This document shows, one piece after another, positions 1 to 6,964 of a stretch of DNA of 10,542 bases (the stretch's first letter is position 1; every line of letters begins with the position of its first letter). Both the position numbers and the translations under genes were made by a program. The stretch comes from Pseudomonadota bacterium (GTDB lineage: Bacteria > Pseudomonadota > Gammaproteobacteria > Pseudomonadales > Azotimanducaceae). Under the pieces are notes generated by a model that had not been told where the DNA came from, made no database searches, and saw only the letters and a program-made list of their open reading frames with translations. The stretch covers positions 1 to 10,542 of the forward strand of contig JAQBYL010000114.1 in assembly GCA_027622495.1 (NCBI GenBank), given 5' to 3'.

Positions 1-643
1 CCGCGTTGCCGCGTGCTTCGGGTTGAACCCAGAAACGGAATTCCCGCGAATTAAGGACCTCGATCCGTTCGAACATCTGCATGGGTGTAGTGATCGAAGG
101 TGCTGCGCGTTTGTCTTTCATGGTTTCAAAGGTGAACACCACGTCATCCACGGTGATGGGGGTACCGTCATGCCAGCGCGCACCTTTGCGAAGCTTGAAT
201 GCCACCCAGGCGCCATCTTCGGCAACTGCAATACCCTCCGCCAGACGACCGTAGTAGGACGCTGGTTCGTCGAGCGCGCTTTCCATCAGGCGGTCGTGGA
301 TGAGGTTGTAGTTGCCCACCCAGAACCAGACCCCCCGAACGGTTCGGCCCTTGAGCGACACCGGGTTGAAATTGTCCCAGGTGCCCATCTCGGGGATGCG
401 CATCTCACCGCCCTTGGGTGCAGCAGGATTGACGTAGGGAAAATGACTGAACCCTGCAGGTTTCGCCGGATCAGTGAGGAACGCGTACCCATGTTGGTAG
501 TGAATACTGGTCTGCGTATCTTTGTCGGCATGCAGGCCTGTCGCTGACAGAATGGTAAGGCCGCCAGTGATCAGAGTCAGCAGGACGGCGTATCGTCGCC
601 GAGACGATCGGAACGCAACCAGGCTGTGAGGCTGACTCCCCAA
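1..643 (-). CDS. yejA: YejA-like oligopeptide ABC transporter substrate-binding protein (5' part, runs off left edge)
   Basis: Periplasmic binding protein of the SBP_bac_5 (peptide/opine/nickel) family, expected to capture oligopeptides for an ABC importer. 214 codons are visible. A basic n-region (SSRRRY, residues 13-18) precedes a hydrophobic stretch to about residue 37 and a likely cleavage site after LHA (37-39). SRRRY resembles a degenerate twin-arginine motif, so Tat export is possible. Residues 65-79 contain the YejA-type stretch FPYVNPAAPKGG, followed by GTWDNFNP (87-94), and the family signature WHDGTPITVDDVVFTFE lies at 157-173. There is no in-frame ATG before residue 81, so I chose TTG at 643, which has GGGGAA just upstream at a rather short spacing; this start is provisional. 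The members I know are roughly 600 residues, so about two thirds is missing beyond base 1. It lies downstream of fdsD on the same strand but probably has its own promoter. Confidence 0.85.
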   Translation of the reverse strand, partial: MGSQPHSLVAFRSSRRRYAVLLTLITGGLTILSATGLHADKDTQTSIHYQHGYAFLTDPAKPAGFSHFPYVNPAAPKGGEMRIPEMGTWDNFNPVSLKGRTVRGVWFWVGNYNLIHDRLMESALDEPASYYGRLAEGIAVAEDGAWVAFKLRKGARWHDGTPITVDDVVFTFETMKDKRAAPSITTPMQMFERIEVLNSREFRFWVQPEARGNA

Positions 644-676
644 AAGGTTCCCCGCTTATCAGTCACAATGGGCTGA

Positions 677-685
677 AATATAGCA
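677..685 (-). promoter_or_regulatory. Extended -10 promoter element for the YejA-like gene
   Basis: On the minus strand the 94-bp gap between fdsD and the binding-protein gene reads TGCTATATT: an extended -10 (TGn) followed by TATATT. Transcription would begin near 670 and give a leader of roughly 27 nt before the proposed TTG start. No convincing -35 hexamer was found, which is common for extended -10 promoters. This is a pattern match only; read-through from the fds operon is also possible. Confidence 0.45.
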
Positions 686-737
686 TGATCCTGCTGAGGG
701 CGGGTAAGGTCAGATGACGGGCCTGCCACCAATCGCT

Positions 738-950
738 TTAAGGGGCCAGCATTTCCAACGCCGCACAAGTGATCTCGTTGAAGGCCGACTGATCCCGTAC
801 CCACATCGCCACTGCGCGAGCGCGCATTTCCGGCGACCAGAAGCGTCGCAGGTGATCGGCGGTTTTTTCAGCAGCCTGCGTTACCTCAAGGTAGGCGAAA
901 TTATCAGCAATCTGATTGGCCATTCGAATCAGGTTCGTGTCGGTGTTCAC
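738..950 (-). CDS. fdsD: NAD-dependent formate dehydrogenase delta subunit FdsD
   Basis: Small accessory subunit of the soluble molybdenum formate dehydrogenase. It is needed for an active complex in related fds operons, although its biochemical role is poorly defined. The 70-residue product has the family pattern: LIRMANQIADNF near the N-terminus, HLRRFWSPEMR in the middle, and a short helical C-terminus. The frame is open up to a TTG at 965. I prefer the GTG at 950 because it overlaps the fdhD stop codon in a GTGA arrangement typical of translational coupling, and because it leaves the usual short lead before LIRMANQIA. It is the last gene of the fdsGBACD cluster. No terminator is evident between it and the next gene. 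Family identity is strong; the exact start is less certain. Confidence 0.88.
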   Translation of the reverse strand: MNTDTNLIRMANQIADNFAYLEVTQAAEKTADHLRRFWSPEMRARAVAMWVRDQSAFNEITCAALEMLAP

Positions 951-1762
951 TGGTGTTGGCTGCAATACACGACGTGCCTTGTGCTGCCGGCAAAGCCGAT
1001 CAGATTCATGTTCAGATCAACCGCCCATTTCACCGCCATGCTGGTCGGGGCAGACACAGATACCAGCGTGCTGATGCCTGCACTCGCACATTTGGCAACC
1101 ATTTCGAAGCTTGCGCGACTGGAGACAATCGCAAGTCCCGATTGAGCCTGTATGTGTGCGGCTGCCAGTGCACCGATCAGTTTGTCGAGGGCGTTGTGCC
1201 TGCCGACATCGTGTCGGGCCATGAGCCTTTCGCCGGTGGCGGATATGAACAGGGCGGTGTGCAGCGCGCCGGCCTCACGCGGTGCCGGCCGCGCCTGGCT
1301 CAAGTGTGCAACCGCCTGGTTCAGCAGGCTTTGTGGGAGGCTGAACTGGTAAGCCAATGGGGTCAGAGCAGGAAGCATGGTTTCCAGTGATTCCACACCG
1401 CACAGGCCACAACCGCTGCTGCCGAGCAGCGATCGACGGCGGGATTTGAGACGTGCGAAACAACGTGCAGAAAGACGCATCTGAACTTCGTACCCGATCC
1501 CCGCGGGGCGCACATCAATGGAGTAAATGTCATTCGACGCATCGACGATGCCTTCGGCCAGACTGAACCCCACGGCGAAATCGGCGAGATCAGTGGGCGT
1601 CGCCATCATGGTTGCGTGGGCAATGTCGTTATAGGTCAGAACACAGGGCGCTTCTTCCACTACCTGATCAATGCGCGGCAGCACCTCGCCTGAACAGTGT
1701 TCGGCGACCTGCACGGCAATACTGCCGCGGATATGAGTTTGAGGTTCAGAATCAGTCTGCAT
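947..1762 (-). CDS. fdhD: Formate dehydrogenase accessory sulfurtransferase FdhD (FdsC)
   Basis: FdhD transfers sulfur from a cysteine desulfurase to the molybdenum bis-MGD cofactor before it is inserted into formate dehydrogenase, giving the essential Mo-sulfido ligand. The 271-residue product has the hallmark CxxC: GCGLCG with Cys118 and Cys121. It also has the conserved block ARHDVGRHNALDK (residues 182-194), the SSRASFEMVAK segment (214-224) and the closing GFAGSTRHVVY. Length is normal for the family. The ATG at 1762 overlaps the end of the fdsA C-terminal frame by 11 nt and has only a weak ribosome site, so translation is probably coupled to fdsA. A premature stop in fdsA could therefore lower FdhD synthesis. 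In fds operons this gene is also called fdsC, and the position between fdsA and fdsD matches. Confidence 0.95.
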   Translation of the reverse strand: MQTDSEPQTHIRGSIAVQVAEHCSGEVLPRIDQVVEEAPCVLTYNDIAHATMMATPTDLADFAVGFSLAEGIVDASNDIYSIDVRPAGIGYEVQMRLSARCFARLKSRRRSLLGSSGCGLCGVESLETMLPALTPLAYQFSLPQSLLNQAVAHLSQARPAPREAGALHTALFISATGERLMARHDVGRHNALDKLIGALAAAHIQAQSGLAIVSSRASFEMVAKCASAGISTLVSVSAPTSMAVKWAVDLNMNLIGFAGSTRHVVYCSQHQ

Positions 1763-2717
1763 GGTCCAGATGGGCCTGTTGGATCGATGCGTTAGACAGG
1801 TGATCCTGCTGCCATTTCGACGAACCCATCACCTTTGCCACCTGAACGGCGGTGACTTTGTATTCGGGGCAGTTGGTCGCCCAGTCCGAATTCTCGGTGG
1901 TCACCACATTCGTTCCACTCACCGGATGGTGAAAGGTCGTGTAAACCACACCCGCCTGAACCTGATCGGTGATGCTGGCTTGCAGCACCGTGGTTCCCAC
2001 GCGACTGGTCAGGCTGACCTGGTCACCGGTTTCGATACCACGACTCTCTGCGTCAGACGCGTTGATCTCCAGCATATCCTGCGAATGCCAACCCACATTC
2101 TGTGTCCGCCGGGTCTGTGCGCCGACGTTGTACTGGGTCAGGATGCGTCCGGTTGTGAGGAGCAGCGGATAGCGCCAGCTTGATCGCTCGTCTGTGGGCA
2201 CGAAATGGGTGATGCTGAAAAGCCCGTCACCACGCGTGAACGTAGTCGCATGCAGGGTCTCGGTCCCTGCTGGTGCATCGTCATTGCACGGCCACTGCAC
2301 ACTGCCTAACTCGTCGATCTTTGTATAACTGACCCCGCTGAAGGTTGGTGTCAGACGGGCTATTTCGTCCATGATCTCGCTTGGGTGCGTGTAGGTCATA
2401 TTCATGCCCAGCGCGTGTGCGAGGTCCATGGTTATTTCCCAGTCTTCTTTTCCGGCCAGCGGCTGCATCACTTTTCTCACCCGGCTGATGCGTCGTTCGG
2501 CATTGGTAAAGGTGCCATTTTTTTCCAGAAACGATGATCCAGGCAGGAACACGTGGGCGAACTTGGCGGTTTCGTTCAGGAACAGATCCTGCACGATCAG
2601 GCAATCCAGCGACCTCAAGGCCGCTTCGACATGCTGCGTGTTCGGATCTGACTGAGCGATATCTTCGCCCTGGCAGTAGAGGACTCTGAAGTCTCCGTTC
2701 AGCGCCGCATCAAACAT
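1752..2717 (-). CDS. fdsA: C-terminal part of formate dehydrogenase alpha subunit FdsA (separated by frameshift)
   Basis: Carries the last third of the catalytic subunit in a different frame from the upstream part. Visible family blocks are QGEDIAQSDPNTQHV (residues 16-30), FLPGSSFLEK with GTFTNAERRISRVRKVM shortly after, and the molybdopterin-dinucleotide-binding C-terminal domain beginning near YPLLLTTGRILTQYNVG (about 183) and including VYTTFHHP and SDWATNCPEYKVTAVQV. The coding frame reads back upstream of the ATG at 2717 through IPNM and WQVKLDPDPGYR to about 2763, all recognisably FdsA, so 2717 is an internal methionine rather than a true start. No Shine-Dalgarno-like sequence precedes it. 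Independent translation is therefore unlikely, although the frame overlaps the upstream stop by 19 nt, so some coupled re-initiation cannot be excluded. It overlaps fdhD at its 3' end. The absence of internal stops indicates a recent break or a sequence error. Confidence 0.9.
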   Translation of the reverse strand: MFDAALNGDFRVLYCQGEDIAQSDPNTQHVEAALRSLDCLIVQDLFLNETAKFAHVFLPGSSFLEKNGTFTNAERRISRVRKVMQPLAGKEDWEITMDLAHALGMNMTYTHPSEIMDEIARLTPTFSGVSYTKIDELGSVQWPCNDDAPAGTETLHATTFTRGDGLFSITHFVPTDERSSWRYPLLLTTGRILTQYNVGAQTRRTQNVGWHSQDMLEINASDAESRGIETGDQVSLTSRVGTTVLQASITDQVQAGVVYTTFHHPVSGTNVVTTENSDWATNCPEYKVTAVQVAKVMGSSKWQQDHLSNASIQQAHLDHAD

Positions 2718-4582
2718 ATTGGGGATGCGATAGCCGGGGTCGGGATCCAGCTTAACCTGCCAGCGCGGGTAGCGGCATCCGACAGATGCCGATAGCCCGG
2801 CAGTTCGTGTGGGAACGAGCCCATGTCACAGGAACCCTGCACGTTGTTCTGCCCTCGAAGAGGGTTGACCCCCACCCCTTCGCGCCCAAGGTTGCCGGTG
2901 GCCATGGCCAGGTTGGCAATGCCCATCACCATGGTGGAGCCCTGGCTGTGTTCGGTCACGCCCAGGCCGTAGTAGATGGCAGCGTTAGCGGCACCGGCGT
3001 ACAGGCGCGCCGCTTCGCGAATCTGATCTGCCGGTACACCCGTATGCGCTTGTGCTGCTTCCGGTGAGTTGACCTCCTGAAGAATGAATTCGCGCCAGCG
3101 GGCGTAGGCATCACCCTCACAGCGGTTGCTTATAAAGGCCTGGTCTTCGAGACCCTCTGCAATCACCACGTGGGCCAGCGCGTTGATCATTGCCACATTG
3201 CTGCCGGGTTGCAGCTGCAGATGACAGCTTGCCTGGATGTGCGGGGTGCGAATGAGGTCGATCCGCCGGGGATCGAGCACGATCAACTTCGCGCCTTCGC
3301 GGAGGCGCCGTTTCATGCGCGATGCAAACACAGGATGCGCGTCGGTTGGATTAGCGCCGATCACCATGATCACATCGGCTTTTGCAACTGAGGTAAACGC
3401 CTGCGTTCCGGCTGATTCACCCAGCGTGGTCTTCAAACCATAACCAGTTGGTGAGTGGCATACGCGTGCACAGGTATCGACATTGTTGTTCCCAAAAGCA
3501 GCCCGCACCAGTTTCTGCACCAGGTAGGTTTCTTCGTTGCTGCAGCGGGAGGAGGTGATTGCTCCCACGCTCTTAATGCCGTGCTGCTGTTGAGCGTGAC
3601 GGATGGCATCTGCGGCGAAGCTTGTGGCCTCGGTCCAGCTCACACTTTTCCATGGCTCATCAATACTGGATCGGATCATCGGTTGCGTTATGCGATCGGC
3701 GTGGGTGGCATAGCCGAAAGCGAAGCGTCCCTTGACGCAGGCATGGCCTTCATTCGCTTTGCCGTCCTTCAACGGCACCATGCGCACCACCTCGGAGCCC
3801 GAAGTCTGCACTTTAAAAGTACAGCCCACACCGCAATAAGCACAGGTGGTGGTGGTTTCCGAGCGGGGTGTACCCAGCTTGATGATGGATTTTTCGGTGA
3901 GGCTCGCGGTGGGGCATACATCCACACAGGCGCCACAGGACACACACTCCGAGTTCAGAAAATCAAAGCTTGTTCCGGTGCCGACTTTTGCGTCAAAACC
4001 ACGCCCCTCGATTGTGATCGCAAGCGTTCCCTGAATCTCATCACAGGCCCGCACACAGCGTGAACAGACGATGCATTTACTGGCATCGAAGGCGAAATAG
4101 GGGTTGCTGTCGTCGAGCACAGCCCTTGTGTGACTCTCACCTTCAAAACCATATCTGACTTCGCGCAGACCCACTTCGCCTGCCGTGTCCTGCAGCTCGC
4201 AATCACCGTTGGTGGGGCAGGTCAGGCAATCCAGGGGGTGGTCAGAGATGTACAACTCCATCACGTTGCGACGAAGTCTCTGCAGACGATCGGTCTGTGT
4301 TGTGACAACCATACCGGGCTGGGCAGGTGTGGTGCAGGAGGCAGGTGTTCCTTTTCGGCCTTCGATCTCCACCAGACACATGCGGCAGGAGCCATATGCG
4401 TCTAACCGGTCAGTTGCGCACAGCTTGGGTATGCGCACGCCGGCCATAACCGCTGCGCGCATGACCGAGGTACCTTCCGCCACATCAACGCGTACGCCAT
4501 CGATGGTGAGGGCAACCTGCGCACCGCCCGCCTTCGGTAGTGGCGTGCCGAAATCTGCTTGTGGCTGGTACATCTTCAACAT
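2699..4582 (-). CDS. fdsA: N-terminal part of NAD-dependent formate dehydrogenase alpha subunit FdsA (frameshifted)
   Basis: Large catalytic subunit, which oxidises formate at a Mo-bis-MGD centre and passes electrons along FeS clusters to FdsB. Domains in order: 2Fe-2S plant-type (Cys55, 66, 69, 83); His115/Cys119/122/128 cluster; two 4Fe-4S ferredoxin sites (Cys170/173/176/180 and Cys213/216/219/223); MopB 4Fe-4S (Cys247/250/254/282); then the molybdopterin oxidoreductase domain with active-site Cys375-His376 in CARVCHSPTGYG. The residue is cysteine, not selenocysteine. The ATG at 4582 follows AGGAGC at an 8-nt gap, and that site overlaps the end of fdsB. After TRA at residues 605-607 the frame diverges into an unrelated tail and stops at 2699. 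Homologues are near 950 residues and continue here with the domain encoded at 1752-2717. As written, the product lacks the C-terminal cofactor-binding domain and should be inactive. Confidence 0.93.
   Translation of the reverse strand: MLKMYQPQADFGTPLPKAGGAQVALTIDGVRVDVAEGTSVMRAAVMAGVRIPKLCATDRLDAYGSCRMCLVEIEGRKGTPASCTTPAQPGMVVTTQTDRLQRLRRNVMELYISDHPLDCLTCPTNGDCELQDTAGEVGLREVRYGFEGESHTRAVLDDSNPYFAFDASKCIVCSRCVRACDEIQGTLAITIEGRGFDAKVGTGTSFDFLNSECVSCGACVDVCPTASLTEKSIIKLGTPRSETTTTCAYCGVGCTFKVQTSGSEVVRMVPLKDGKANEGHACVKGRFAFGYATHADRITQPMIRSSIDEPWKSVSWTEATSFAADAIRHAQQQHGIKSVGAITSSRCSNEETYLVQKLVRAAFGNNNVDTCARVCHSPTGYGLKTTLGESAGTQAFTSVAKADVIMVIGANPTDAHPVFASRMKRRLREGAKLIVLDPRRIDLIRTPHIQASCHLQLQPGSNVAMINALAHVVIAEGLEDQAFISNRCEGDAYARWREFILQEVNSPEAAQAHTGVPADQIREAARLYAGAANAAIYYGLGVTEHSQGSTMVMGIANLAMATGNLGREGVGVNPLRGQNNVQGSCDMGSFPHELPGYRHLSDAATRAGRLSWIPTPAIASPICLMRR
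2761..2770 (-). other. Frameshift/deletion junction inside fdsA
   Basis: Upstream frame ends its family match at SDAATRA; the downstream frame resumes at WQVKLDPDPG. The two meet within about 10 bases. FdsA homologues, recalled from memory, have roughly five residues (of the type LFExx) between these points, so the missing stretch would be about 16 nt, a length that shifts frame. There is no homopolymer at the junction, which argues against a simple homopolymer-length read error. Confidence 0.75.
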
Positions 4583-4594
4583 TTTTTGAAGCTC

Positions 4595-6184
4595 CTAACT
4601 TTCGGTTGGATGTCGACTTCCCGCAGGAAGACCGAAATCCTCAGGTCCGATTGTAAGCGCACTCAGGACTGGATTGGGGGTCATGCTGCCCATGGCACAC
4701 AGGGAGGCATCGGTCATGGTCACACATAACTCATCCAGGAGTTTAATCTCCTTTTCGAGATTTTTACCGGTCTTGATCCGGTCGAGAATTTCTACACCAC
4801 GGACCGATCCGATCCGGCACGGGGTACATTTACCGCAGGATTCCGCGGCGCAGAAGGCCATGGCAAAGCGCGCCTGTTGCGCCATGTCGACGCTATCGTC
4901 GAATACCACGATACCGCCATGCCCGAGGAGCCCCCCTGCGCTGGCAAGATCTTCGTATGTCATGGGGACGTCTAACTGTCGGACACCCAGATATTTGCCG
5001 AGCGGTCCACCGGTCTGCACCGCCTTGATCGGTCGGCCGCTGGCAGTTCCACCGCCGAATTCTTCGATCAGCGTGCGCAGAGAAACTCCAAACGGCACTT
5101 CCACAACACCGCCAAAGCGGATATTGCCTGCCAGCTGAAAAGGCTGGGTTCCGCGCGATGTGCCTGCGCCGAGATCGTGATAAGCCTGCGCGCCCTCGGC
5201 CATGATGGACGTCATGGATGCCAGCGTAAGGACGTTGTTGATGACAGTAGGAGAGTTGAAAAGACCGTGATGGACCGGTAGCGGTGGCTTGGAGCGAACC
5301 TCCGGTCGGCGGCCCTCAATGGATTCCAGCAGCGAGGTTTCTTCCCCACAGATGTAGGCTCCAGCACCAATCCGCAACTCGATGTCGAAGGAGTGGCTGG
5401 ACCCGTAGATGCTCGGACCTAAAAGCCCATGTTCGCGTGCGAGGACGAGCGCCTGCCCGAAGAGGCTGGCGGTCAGTGGATACTCGGAACGCAGGTACAC
5501 ATAACCGCGTGTGGCGCCGGTCGCCAGAGCAGCGATGAGCATACCCTCGATGATCTGAAACGGATCCGCTTCCATCAGCAGACGGTCGGCAAAGGTTCCT
5601 GAATCTCCTTCATCCGCATTGCAGACGATGTACTTGTTAACGCCTTCGGCCTCAGCCGCAGCCTTGAGTTTGATCCCGGCAGGAAACGCCGCTCCGCCGC
5701 GACCGCGTAAGCCCGATTCGGTGATCTGATCGATGATGCTCTGGCTGTTTGAGGCGAGTGCACGGCGCAAGCCCCGTAAACCTCCGAGGCGTTCGTATTG
5801 GGTGAGATCGAGGGCGTCGATCAGACCGGCTCTTGCGAACAGAAGTCGCTGCTGGGCTGCAAGATAGGCGTGGTGGGACAGATCACCGAGATACAGCGGA
5901 TGTTGCTTGAAAACCTTCGGGTCGATTGGCGCCCTATCAAGGGGACAGATCAGATCGCACAGACCCGCTACCGCGTCGCTGGTTACCGGGCCGAAACCAT
6001 GGCGCACACCGTTGATCTCGACCTCAACCAGCGGTTCCGCCCAGTACATGCCTCTGCTGCCGGGACGGGCGATCTGCACTGGATGCTGGTTCTGGTCGCA
6101 CTGTGCCGAGATCTGTGCAGCGATCCCGTCGGCCCCCACCGCGATGGCGGTGGAATCCCGGGCAATGAATATGGTGGTTGTCAT
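4595..6184 (-). CDS. fdsB: NAD-dependent formate dehydrogenase beta subunit FdsB (FMN, NAD-binding)
   Basis: Diaphorase subunit related to NuoF of complex I; it accepts electrons from FdsA through its 4Fe-4S cluster and reduces NAD+ via FMN. The 529-residue protein starts with the thioredoxin-like domain typical of FdsB (IFIARDSTAIAVGAD at 5-19, RPGSRGMYWAEPLVEVE at 40-56). The FMN-binding glycine loop is RGRGGAAFPAG (160-170), the nucleotide region is GAGAYICGEETSLLE (273-287) followed by GRRPEVRSKPP (291-301), and the 4Fe-4S ligands are Cys450, Cys453, Cys456 and Cys496 in ESCGKCTPCR and SLCAMGS. The length fits FdsB. The ATG at 6184 shares one base with the fdsG stop (TGATG), so translation is coupled, and 12 nt separate its stop from fdsA. 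No defects were seen. Separate NADH-binding subunits of hydrogenases are similar, but the operon context settles the identity. Confidence 0.96.
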   Translation of the reverse strand: MTTTIFIARDSTAIAVGADGIAAQISAQCDQNQHPVQIARPGSRGMYWAEPLVEVEINGVRHGFGPVTSDAVAGLCDLICPLDRAPIDPKVFKQHPLYLGDLSHHAYLAAQQRLLFARAGLIDALDLTQYERLGGLRGLRRALASNSQSIIDQITESGLRGRGGAAFPAGIKLKAAAEAEGVNKYIVCNADEGDSGTFADRLLMEADPFQIIEGMLIAALATGATRGYVYLRSEYPLTASLFGQALVLAREHGLLGPSIYGSSHSFDIELRIGAGAYICGEETSLLESIEGRRPEVRSKPPLPVHHGLFNSPTVINNVLTLASMTSIMAEGAQAYHDLGAGTSRGTQPFQLAGNIRFGGVVEVPFGVSLRTLIEEFGGGTASGRPIKAVQTGGPLGKYLGVRQLDVPMTYEDLASAGGLLGHGGIVVFDDSVDMAQQARFAMAFCAAESCGKCTPCRIGSVRGVEILDRIKTGKNLEKEIKLLDELCVTMTDASLCAMGSMTPNPVLSALTIGPEDFGLPAGSRHPTES

Positions 6185-6615
6185 CAGACTTTAAGCACGC
6201 TGTTCAACCGGTCCACCGTCAGACGGGCGTGATCGCAACCGTTCAGCCGAATTGCCGGGGCACAGGCACAGTGGCCAAGACAGTAAACGACTTCAATGTC
6301 GTAGTGTTCTGACCAGACGTCCTTAAGGTGGGCCAGCAGGTCCCGGGCGCCCATGGCCTGGCATGCCTCCGCCTGGCAGTTCTGCACGTTTGGAAGTGAT
6401 CGTGGGGCATCAGTGAAATCGCTGTAAAACGAGGCAGTGGCCTTTACCTCCGCGCGGGACAGGTTGAAAGCCTGCGCAATCAGATTGATGGTTTCCCCAC
6501 TCAACGCACCGGAGATTTTCTGTACCTCAATCAGCACAGGCAGCAACTTGTCCTGCGAAAGCGGACGATGCGCGTCAAAAATGGTCTCGATTGGTTTTGA
6601 CAAAGTTTTGGACAA
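6184..6615 (-). CDS. fdsG: NAD-dependent formate dehydrogenase gamma subunit FdsG (NuoE-like 2Fe-2S)
   Basis: Thioredoxin-fold 2Fe-2S subunit related to NuoE that docks on FdsB in the cytoplasmic complex. The 143-residue product has the N-terminal helical region with LLPVLIEVQKISGAL and AEVKATASFYSDF, then the four cluster ligands Cys80, Cys85 (NCQAEAC), Cys112 and Cys116 (YCLGHCACAP). It is the first gene of the operon. The start is TTG at 6615; no in-frame ATG or GTG lies close upstream, and GGGG sits directly against the codon, so initiation may be weak or start at the second TTG four codons in. A perfect inverted repeat lies only 8 bases upstream, hinting at control at this point. The family call is firm; the start is provisional. 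Confidence 0.93.
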   Translation of the reverse strand: MSKTLSKPIETIFDAHRPLSQDKLLPVLIEVQKISGALSGETINLIAQAFNLSRAEVKATASFYSDFTDAPRSLPNVQNCQAEACQAMGARDLLAHLKDVWSEHYDIEVVYCLGHCACAPAIRLNGCDHARLTVDRLNSVLKV

Positions 6616-6623
6616 CCCCGGGC

Positions 6624-6646
6624 AAACACTTGAAGTATAAGTGTTT
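6624..6646 (-). promoter_or_regulatory. Inverted repeat at the fds operon promoter, candidate operator
   Basis: A perfect inverted repeat AAACACTT-N7-AAGTGTTT (arms 6624-6631 and 6639-6646). On the fds strand its centre contains TATACT (6634-6639), a fair -10 hexamer, although no good -35 was found at 16-18 bp. A repressor or activator dimer bound here would cover the -10 and the region next to the fdsG start. A run of T follows on the plus strand, so it looks superficially like a terminator, but no gene on that strand ends here. No fdsR-type regulator gene is visible in the window. Confidence 0.5.
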
Positions 6647-6787
6647 TTACCTGTGGTAGGCCATCGGCCAGGAGGCGTTGAAAAGAGTCGCGTTGCTCAT
6701 AAGCCGCATTTCTACGGGGATCCCCCGATAGCCCGTGCCTGCGCCTGGGCGGATTCTCCGTATGACCACTACGTATGGAGATTCCTC

Positions 6788-6892
6788 ATGGTTGATATTG
6801 TTCTGACCGCTGGGCTGGTCTTAGGTATCACGGCCGCAAGTTCAATCGCACTGACCCTGCTGGCAATTGTGTTAGGCCGCATCAAAGTCTGA
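6788..6892 (+). CDS. Small hydrophobic single-pass membrane protein, 34 residues
   Basis: Not recognised as a named family. The frame stays open upstream to 6641, but the ATG at 6788 is the only start with a good ribosome site: GGAG seven bases upstream. The product starts MVDIVLTAGL, continues as an almost unbroken hydrophobic segment to residue 29 or 30, and ends GRIKV. The positive residues at the end after a hydrophobic helix and the acidic Asp3 near the start suggest a single transmembrane helix with the C-terminus inside, or a small regulatory membrane peptide. GLVLG contains small-residue spacing that could pack against another helix. It is divergent from the fds operon and upstream of the VOC gene. 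It is short enough to be chance, but codon pattern, ribosome site and topology make it plausible. Confidence 0.5.
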   Translation: MVDIVLTAGLVLGITAASSIALTLLAIVLGRIKV

Positions 6893-6927
6893 TCAGCATC
6901 CGCTTGACCCTTGCCACGCGCTGATCA
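6890..6927. repeat. Inverted repeat at the end of the small ORF
   Basis: Perfect 8-bp arms TGATCAGC (6890-6897) and GCTGATCA (6920-6927), separated by 22 bases; the first arm includes the stop codon of the small ORF. It could fold as a hairpin in mRNA between the small ORF and the VOC gene. There is no T-run after it, so a standard intrinsic terminator is unlikely. Its function is unknown. Confidence 0.4.
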
Positions 6928-6964
6928 AGACTCGCCCTCACACTGATGAGCGGGGGTGAGCGGG

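Noticed and set aside
23..547. Long plus-strand frame of 174 codons opposite the left-edge gene
   Set aside because: The opposite strand encodes a clear SBP_bac_5/YejA protein with signal peptide and signature motif; this frame has no family features and is its shadow.
2699..2717. Programmed ribosomal frameshift joining the two fdsA frames
   Set aside because: There is no slippery heptamer or downstream structure at the junction, FdsA is not known to use frameshifting, and residues expected at the junction are missing rather than simply out of frame.
3455..4063. Plus-strand frame of 202 codons inside fdsA
   Set aside because: It is antisense to the FdsA cysteine clusters and active-site region, which are strongly conserved on the minus strand.
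6624..6648. Hairpin followed by TTTTT on the plus strand, read as an intrinsic terminator
   Set aside because: The stem is AT-rich and no plus-strand gene ends before it; an operator at the fds promoter is the better reading.
6762..6806. 14-codon frame starting ATGACC that overlaps the small-ORF start, possible leader peptide
   Set aside because: No ribosome site of its own and no repeated regulatory codons or following attenuator; most likely chance.
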